This document shows positions 59,951 to 64,000 of a stretch of 64,000 bases of DNA, in pieces. Position numbers and translations under genes: made by a program. The DNA comes from Alphaproteobacteria bacterium. Its GTDB lineage: Bacteria > Pseudomonadota > Alphaproteobacteria > Reyranellales > Reyranellaceae. The stretch is from NCBI GenBank assembly GCA_017307275.1, contig JAFKFK010000029.1, forward strand, positions 1 through 64,000. The letters are read 5' to 3'. Under the pieces are notes generated by a model. That model was not told where the DNA came from and searched no databases. It was given only the letters and a program-made list of their open reading frames with translations. Each line of letters opens with the position of its first letter. Within the stretch, counting starts at the first letter, position 1.

Positions 59951-62569
59951 CTAGTAGGTCCGCAGCAAGCGGTCGATGTAGTCGAGTTCGTCCTTCGGCC
60001 GCTGCTGCTCGCCGGCCCGGCGGCGCAGCTCGTCCAGGATCTCACGGCTACGCTGGCGCTCCAGTTCGAGCGGCACCTTGTCGACGCCGGTGTCGACGGC
60101 ATCGCCGTAGTTACCATCCGAACGGCCAAGCGGATCGCGATCTTCGCTGCGCCGCTCGCGCTCCTCGATCTCGGCGATGTCCTGATTGTTGCCCGGGCCG
60201 CGCTGCTGGCGCATCTGCTCGGCGAGATCGCCCATGCCCTGCTGCAGATTGTCGAGCGCCCGACGCTGCGAGCGCGACGCCTCGCGCGGCTCGCCACGGC
60301 GCAGTGCCTCTTCGGCTTCGCGCATCGAACGTTCGGCGCGACCGAGCGATTCGGGCATCGGCATGCCGTTCTCGTCGAGCTTGTTCATGAAGTCGCCGAG
60401 CTGCCGGCGCAGGCCTTCCTGCTGGCCGCGCTGCTGCTCGCCCCACTGGCCATCTCCAGGCTGATTGCCGCCCGGCTGATTGCCCTGGCCCTGCTGTCCC
60501 TGCTGACCGCGTTGGCCTTGCTGACCCTGTTGGCCCTGCTGACCTTGCTGGCCGCGCTGGCCCTGCTGCTGTTGCTGGCGGCCCTCACGCTCGGACTCGC
60601 CCAGAAGCTGGTTCTGGCGCCGCGACAGCCGGTCGAGCTGGTTCATCATCTCGCGGCCCTGCTGGCTGCCCTGCCCCTGCTGACCACGCTGGCCCTGCTG
60701 CTGACGCTGCTGGCCATTGGGGTTCGCCATCATCGGGGTGGCGTTCTCCATCATCTTGCGCAGCTCTTCGAGCAGGCGCTTGGCTTCTTCGCGCTGGCCG
60801 TTCTTTGCCATCTCGCGAATCTTGTCGAGCATCTTCTGCAGATCGTCGCCGGTGATGGTGTTGTTGGGATCCATCTTTTCCGCCTGCTCCTGCATGCGGC
60901 GGCGTTCCTCGGGATCCTTCATCTTCTCGGCCAGTTCCTGCTGCCAGCGGCCCATAGCGTCATAGAGCTGCTGGATCAGGCGCTCGATTTCCTCGTCGCC
61001 GGCCTGGCGCTGCATGGCGTCCCGCAGCTCCTGACGAGCCTGTTCGACAGCGCGCTCGGCGTCGGAAGTCGCGCCGCTCTCCAGGCGCATGGCGAGGTCC
61101 CAGAGAAGTTTCTGGGTATCGGCGACCGTCGGCTTGTCGCCGTTCTGAACCAGACGCGCGGCGCCGATGCGCAGGCCAAGCTGCACTACCGGATCTTCAC
61201 GGTAGCTCTCGGGCCGCGCCTGGATCAGGCGCATGCCGTCGGCCACGTCCATACGGAAGCCCTTAGGGTCCCTTGTCAGCGCCTTGCGCAGCACGATCAG
61301 GGCGCGTGCCGTCGGATCGTTGAACACGCGCTCCGGCAGCAGGAAGGTCTCGACTGAACTGCGGCCCTTCTGCCCCAGCGCATCGCTCGCGAACAGCATC
61401 ACCGTAACCTTGAGCCCTGCCCAGGGATGGCTGGTGAGATCGCGCACGAAAGTGTCGGAGACCTTCTTGGCGCTGCCGGCGACCGGCAGGTCGATGCGCA
61501 GGACTTCCGGTTCCTCGTCGTCGCTCAGCGCATCGTCGCCCAGCACGCTGCCATGCAGGCGGACCTGGAGCTGAACGCCGGTCACGCCGAAATCGTCACC
61601 GGCGACGTATTCGACCTTGGTCGACCACTTGTCGACGCCAATGGGACGCGAGAAATCGATCGTCGGCGGGAGGTCGGGAATAACGTGCAATTTCCAGCGG
61701 GCCTGCTCGTCGCCGCGCGCCTGCAACGTGATCGACTTGCCGTCGGTGATGGTCTGATCGACCTGATACTTGCCTTTGCCGACGGTCGAGAATTCCGTGC
61801 TTTCCTTCTTAGAGCCCTCGCCTTCGATGACGAGCTGCGGCGGCTTGCGGCCGCGCACGTCGTCGACGAAGCCCGCGATCTTGCTACCGACAGGCACGCG
61901 CAGCAGCTTGTCCTTGTCGGCCATGTCGAGATAGACGGGCGGCTTGCCGGTATAGGCCGGCGGCGCAATCCACAAATTGGCAACGACCGGCGGCGGCGGC
62001 GGAAAGGCCGGCGTCATTGCCGCGGCCATACGGTCGCTGCGCCACCCACCGGCCATGGCAATGGCCACGACCAGCGCCAGGATCGGCACGAAACGCAGCG
62101 CCCACTTGTCGAGGGTAGCGAGGCCCGGACGCGCCGGCCCGTTGCTGAGGCTCGCAAGACGCTCGGCCTCGCGGCGGCGATGCGCTTCCCAGAGCGCGGT
62201 CGCCATCGGATCGGTCTCGCCGGCGGCCAGACGGTCCTGCACGGCAATCAGCGGCCGGTGCGGCACGCCGCTGTCGCGTTCGAGCCGGCGGATCGCCGAT
62301 CCTCGCGCGGGCCAGGCAAAATCCCTGAGACGCCACCAGGCAAGACCGGCAAAGCCCAGGGCCAGAGCGACGAGAATGCCGGTATGGACCCAAGGGTCGA
62401 GGCCGGCGAACAGGTCGAGATGTGCGGCCGCGATGAACAGGGCCACAAAGGAGAGCAACGGGACCAGCCGCGGCCACAGGCCTTCCCAGGCCAGTGCCGC
62501 CCACGCCAAGCCGACTTTCCGCCCCAGTCCGGGCGCTTGGATCGTCGGTGTGGTCTGGCTCGCGTCCAT
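59951..62569 (-). CDS. TIGR02302/DUF4175 family membrane protein
   Basis: Large alphaproteobacterial protein of 872 residues. The ATG at 62569 (MDASQTTPTIQAPGLGRKVG) begins it. Two hydrophobic segments near residues 35-75 and one near 160-180 anchor it. A beta-rich periplasmic domain is next, then helical segments with MDPNNTITGDDLQKMLDKI. Residues about 612-703 are an extreme Gln/Gly repeat (QQGQ, QRGQ units). The C-terminus is charged and coiled-coil-like, ending DELDYIDRLLRTY. The function is unknown. The gene follows lysA by 13 bases, a conserved association. Confidence 0.9.
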   Translation of the reverse strand: MDASQTTPTIQAPGLGRKVGLAWAALAWEGLWPRLVPLLSFVALFIAAAHLDLFAGLDPWVHTGILVALALGFAGLAWWRLRDFAWPARGSAIRRLERDSGVPHRPLIAVQDRLAAGETDPMATALWEAHRRREAERLASLSNGPARPGLATLDKWALRFVPILALVVAIAMAGGWRSDRMAAAMTPAFPPPPPVVANLWIAPPAYTGKPPVYLDMADKDKLLRVPVGSKIAGFVDDVRGRKPPQLVIEGEGSKKESTEFSTVGKGKYQVDQTITDGKSITLQARGDEQARWKLHVIPDLPPTIDFSRPIGVDKWSTKVEYVAGDDFGVTGVQLQVRLHGSVLGDDALSDDEEPEVLRIDLPVAGSAKKVSDTFVRDLTSHPWAGLKVTVMLFASDALGQKGRSSVETFLLPERVFNDPTARALIVLRKALTRDPKGFRMDVADGMRLIQARPESYREDPVVQLGLRIGAARLVQNGDKPTVADTQKLLWDLAMRLESGATSDAERAVEQARQELRDAMQRQAGDEEIERLIQQLYDAMGRWQQELAEKMKDPEERRRMQEQAEKMDPNNTITGDDLQKMLDKIREMAKNGQREEAKRLLEELRKMMENATPMMANPNGQQRQQQGQRGQQGQGSQQGREMMNQLDRLSRRQNQLLGESEREGRQQQQQGQRGQQGQQGQQGQQGQRGQQGQQGQGNQPGGNQPGDGQWGEQQRGQQEGLRRQLGDFMNKLDENGMPMPESLGRAERSMREAEEALRRGEPREASRSQRRALDNLQQGMGDLAEQMRQQRGPGNNQDIAEIEERERRSEDRDPLGRSDGNYGDAVDTGVDKVPLELERQRSREILDELRRRAGEQQRPKDELDYIDRLLRTY
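60460..60735. repeat. Low-complexity Gln/Gly-coding repeat
   Basis: Imperfect tandem units of 9 or 12 bases (CAGCAGGGTCAG-like on the minus strand) encode the QQGQ/QRGQ tracts of the DUF4175 protein in two blocks separated by a normal helix. Such DNA is prone to unit-number changes between strains. Confidence 0.85.
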
Positions 62570-62582
62570 CGCTTCCTTTCGC

Positions 62583-63857
62583 TTAGGCCTTGGTCTTCTC
62601 CATCCAGGGCGGGAACCGCTCGGCGGAGAGCATCTCCTCGATCGACGGCCGCGGTCGTACAACCGCAAACCGCGTGCCATCCACCATCACTTCCGGGGCC
62701 AACGGCCGAGTATTGTAGCTCGACGCCATGACCGCCCCGTAGGCTCCTGCCGAGCGTACCATGATGAGATCGCCAGCTGCCAGCGGCGGCAGATCACGGT
62801 TCTGTGCCAGGAAATCCCCAGATTCGCAGATTGGACCGACAATGTCGCAACGGATCGTGGCGGCATCGGGGCGCGGCTGGCGCACCGGCAGGATGTCGTG
62901 CCAGGCCTCGTAGAGCGTCGGCCGGATCAGATCGTTCATCGCTGCGTCCACGATGACAAAAGTCTTGGCGGAGCCCGGCTTCACCAGGATCACCTCGCCC
63001 ACCAGGACACCCGCCTCGCCGACCAGCCGGCGGCCCGGCTCGAAGGTCAACTCGCAGCCCAACCCGTCGGTTTCCCTGCCGACCACCGTCATGAACTCGG
63101 CAATCGAGGGCGGAGCCTCGTCGGCGTAAACAATCCCCAGGCCGCCGCCAATGTCGAAGCGGTCGATCTTGTGACCATCGGTCCGTAGCTGAGTGATCAG
63201 CTCGCGCACCCGCACGATGGCATCGCGATAGGGCTGCACCTCGGTGAGCTGCGAGCCGATGTGCATGGCCACGCCCACGACCTTGAGGTTCGGTAACCGC
63301 CCTGCCAGGGCGAAAGCCTCGCGCGCCAGGTCGATGTCGATGCCGAACTTGTTCTCCTTGCGCCCGGTCGTGATCTTGGCGTGCGTCTTGGCGTCGACGT
63401 CCGGATTCACTCGGATGGTGATGTCCGCCTTCACACCGAGCTGGCCCGCCACGGCATTCAGGGTTTCGAGTTCAGCCGAGCTCTCGACGTTGATCTGACC
63501 GACGCCAGCCTCGAGGGCCGCCATCAGCTCCGACGGCTTCTTGCCGACACCGGAGTAGATGATGCGGCCAGCCGGAATGCCGGCTGCGAGCGCGCGGTGC
63601 ATCTCGCCGACCGACACGATGTCGGCACCGGCGCCCATTTCACCGAACAGGCGGACCACCGCGAGGTTGCTGTTCGCCTTCATGGCGTAGCAGACGCTCG
63701 CATTCATGCCCTTCATGCCGTCGGCGAACTCCTTCCAGGCAGCGCGCAGCGCACCAGCGGAGTAGCAATAGAAAGGCGTGCCGACCTGGGCCGCGATCGA
63801 GGCGAGGGTCACGCCTTCGGCATGCATCTCGCCGTTCTTGTAGGTGAAGAAGCTCAT
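62583..63857 (-). CDS. lysA: Diaminopimelate decarboxylase
   Basis: PLP enzyme that makes lysine from meso-diaminopimelate, 424 residues. The PLP Lys is K60 (CYAMKANSNLAVV). AMHIGSQLTEVQPYRDAI, DIGGGLGI, the PLP-phosphate region EPGRRLVGEAG and the catalytic Cys in GPICESGDFLAQ are present. The start overlaps the argH stop (ATGA), so the two are coupled. It is followed by the DUF4175 gene. Confidence 0.97.
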   Translation of the reverse strand: MSFFTYKNGEMHAEGVTLASIAAQVGTPFYCYSAGALRAAWKEFADGMKGMNASVCYAMKANSNLAVVRLFGEMGAGADIVSVGEMHRALAAGIPAGRIIYSGVGKKPSELMAALEAGVGQINVESSAELETLNAVAGQLGVKADITIRVNPDVDAKTHAKITTGRKENKFGIDIDLAREAFALAGRLPNLKVVGVAMHIGSQLTEVQPYRDAIVRVRELITQLRTDGHKIDRFDIGGGLGIVYADEAPPSIAEFMTVVGRETDGLGCELTFEPGRRLVGEAGVLVGEVILVKPGSAKTFVIVDAAMNDLIRPTLYEAWHDILPVRQPRPDAATIRCDIVGPICESGDFLAQNRDLPPLAAGDLIMVRSAGAYGAVMASSYNTRPLAPEVMVDGTRFAVVRPRPSIEEMLSAERFPPWMEKTKA

Positions 63858-64000
63858 CGGCCGCGCCCCTTTGCGCTCCGAGGCGCCTTCCCGATAAACC
63901 GGCTGCGCGCCTCCTTGGTGGCGCGCGCCACGTTGGCCGGCGAAGTGCCGCCCAGGCTCTTGCGCGCGGCGACCGATGCTTCGACCGTCAACACGCTGTA
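63854..64000 (-). CDS. argH: Argininosuccinate lyase, C-terminal end
   Basis: Only the last 48 codons are in the window; the rest lies beyond base 64000. The sequence VLTVEASVAARKSLGGTSPA followed by NVARATKEAR matches the ArgH C-terminus, where the last helices close the active site. It ends with a basic tail (SAKGRGR). The TGA overlaps the lysA ATG; argH-lysA is a common alphaproteobacterial pair. Confidence 0.9.
   Translation of the reverse strand, partial: YSVLTVEASVAARKSLGGTSPANVARATKEARSRFIGKAPRSAKGRGR

Noticed and set aside
60460..60735. Short regular repeats that could be taken for a CRISPR array
   Set aside because: Units are 9-12 bases with no spacers and lie in frame inside a protein-coding gene as Gln/Gly codons.

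Overview
This is 64 kb of GC-rich chromosomal DNA from an alphaproteobacterium. The class is indicated by gene content and order: an rpoZ-rsh-pdxJ-acpS-lepB-rnc-era-recO-parC core, an ATP12-type F1-ATPase assembly chaperone, a TIGR02302/DUF4175 protein beside lysA and argH, an MJ0042 zinc-ribbon protein with hpt, a Bpt aminoacyltransferase, and B12-dependent ribonucleotide reductase. Many orphan or duplicated periplasmic binding proteins and acyl-CoA enzymes suggest a metabolically versatile soil or water heterotroph of Rhodospirillales/Rhizobiales type. The genus cannot be fixed from the sequence alone. I see no phage, insertion sequence, CRISPR array or integron, and no gene-free stretch longer than about 210 bases.

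Layout. 1-3.7 kb: the dnaX 3' part, ybaB and recR, then a DUF4126 membrane protein and bpt. 3.8-13 kb: a TRAP-transporter region. It has one dctQ-dctM permease pair on the plus strand, a small phosphatase, and then five consecutive minus-strand Tat-exported binding proteins of the TakP (2-oxoacid) type, several with their own terminators. 13-25.4 kb: housekeeping genes on the minus strand (uppP, parC, recO, era, rnc, lepB, acpS, pdxJ, rsh, rpoZ, folK), interrupted only by a plus-strand phoD-like phosphatase between recO and era. 25.5-26.9 kb: a NYN-domain protein and a family-5 uracil-DNA glycosylase.

26.9-35 kb: a minus-strand catabolic run reading isovaleryl-CoA dehydrogenase, TetR regulator, orphan branched-chain-amino-acid-type binding protein, AMP-forming acyl-CoA ligase, molybdopterin oxidoreductase and glutathione peroxidase. 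Upstream are a secreted hypothetical and a crotonase divergent from a LysR regulator. 35-39.4 kb: maeB-mgtE-GNAT and a tRNA-Leu(GAG) flanked by an inverted repeat. 39.5-46 kb: lipB and acyP overlapping tail to tail, then a propionyl-CoA carboxylase operon in the order ATP12 chaperone, phosphonopyruvate hydrolase-like enzyme, pccB, 2TM protein, pccA. 46-54.3 kb: AsmA-like protein, pseudouridine synthase, dienelactone hydrolase, L,D-transpeptidase, rarA and htrA. 54.4-64 kb: an orphan Bug-type binding protein, plsC-nrdJ, zinc-ribbon protein and hpt, the DUF4175 protein, lysA and the argH 3' end.

The most unusual items are the five-fold TakP-like array served by one visible permease pair, with a 20-base promoter-region sequence shared by its two most similar members; a histone-H1-like Lys/Ala/Pro tail on the biotin carboxylase subunit; a predicted phosphonopyruvate hydrolase inside the propionyl-CoA carboxylase operon; a tRNA whose leader and trailer can pair; and a DctM with an apparent two-helix insertion.
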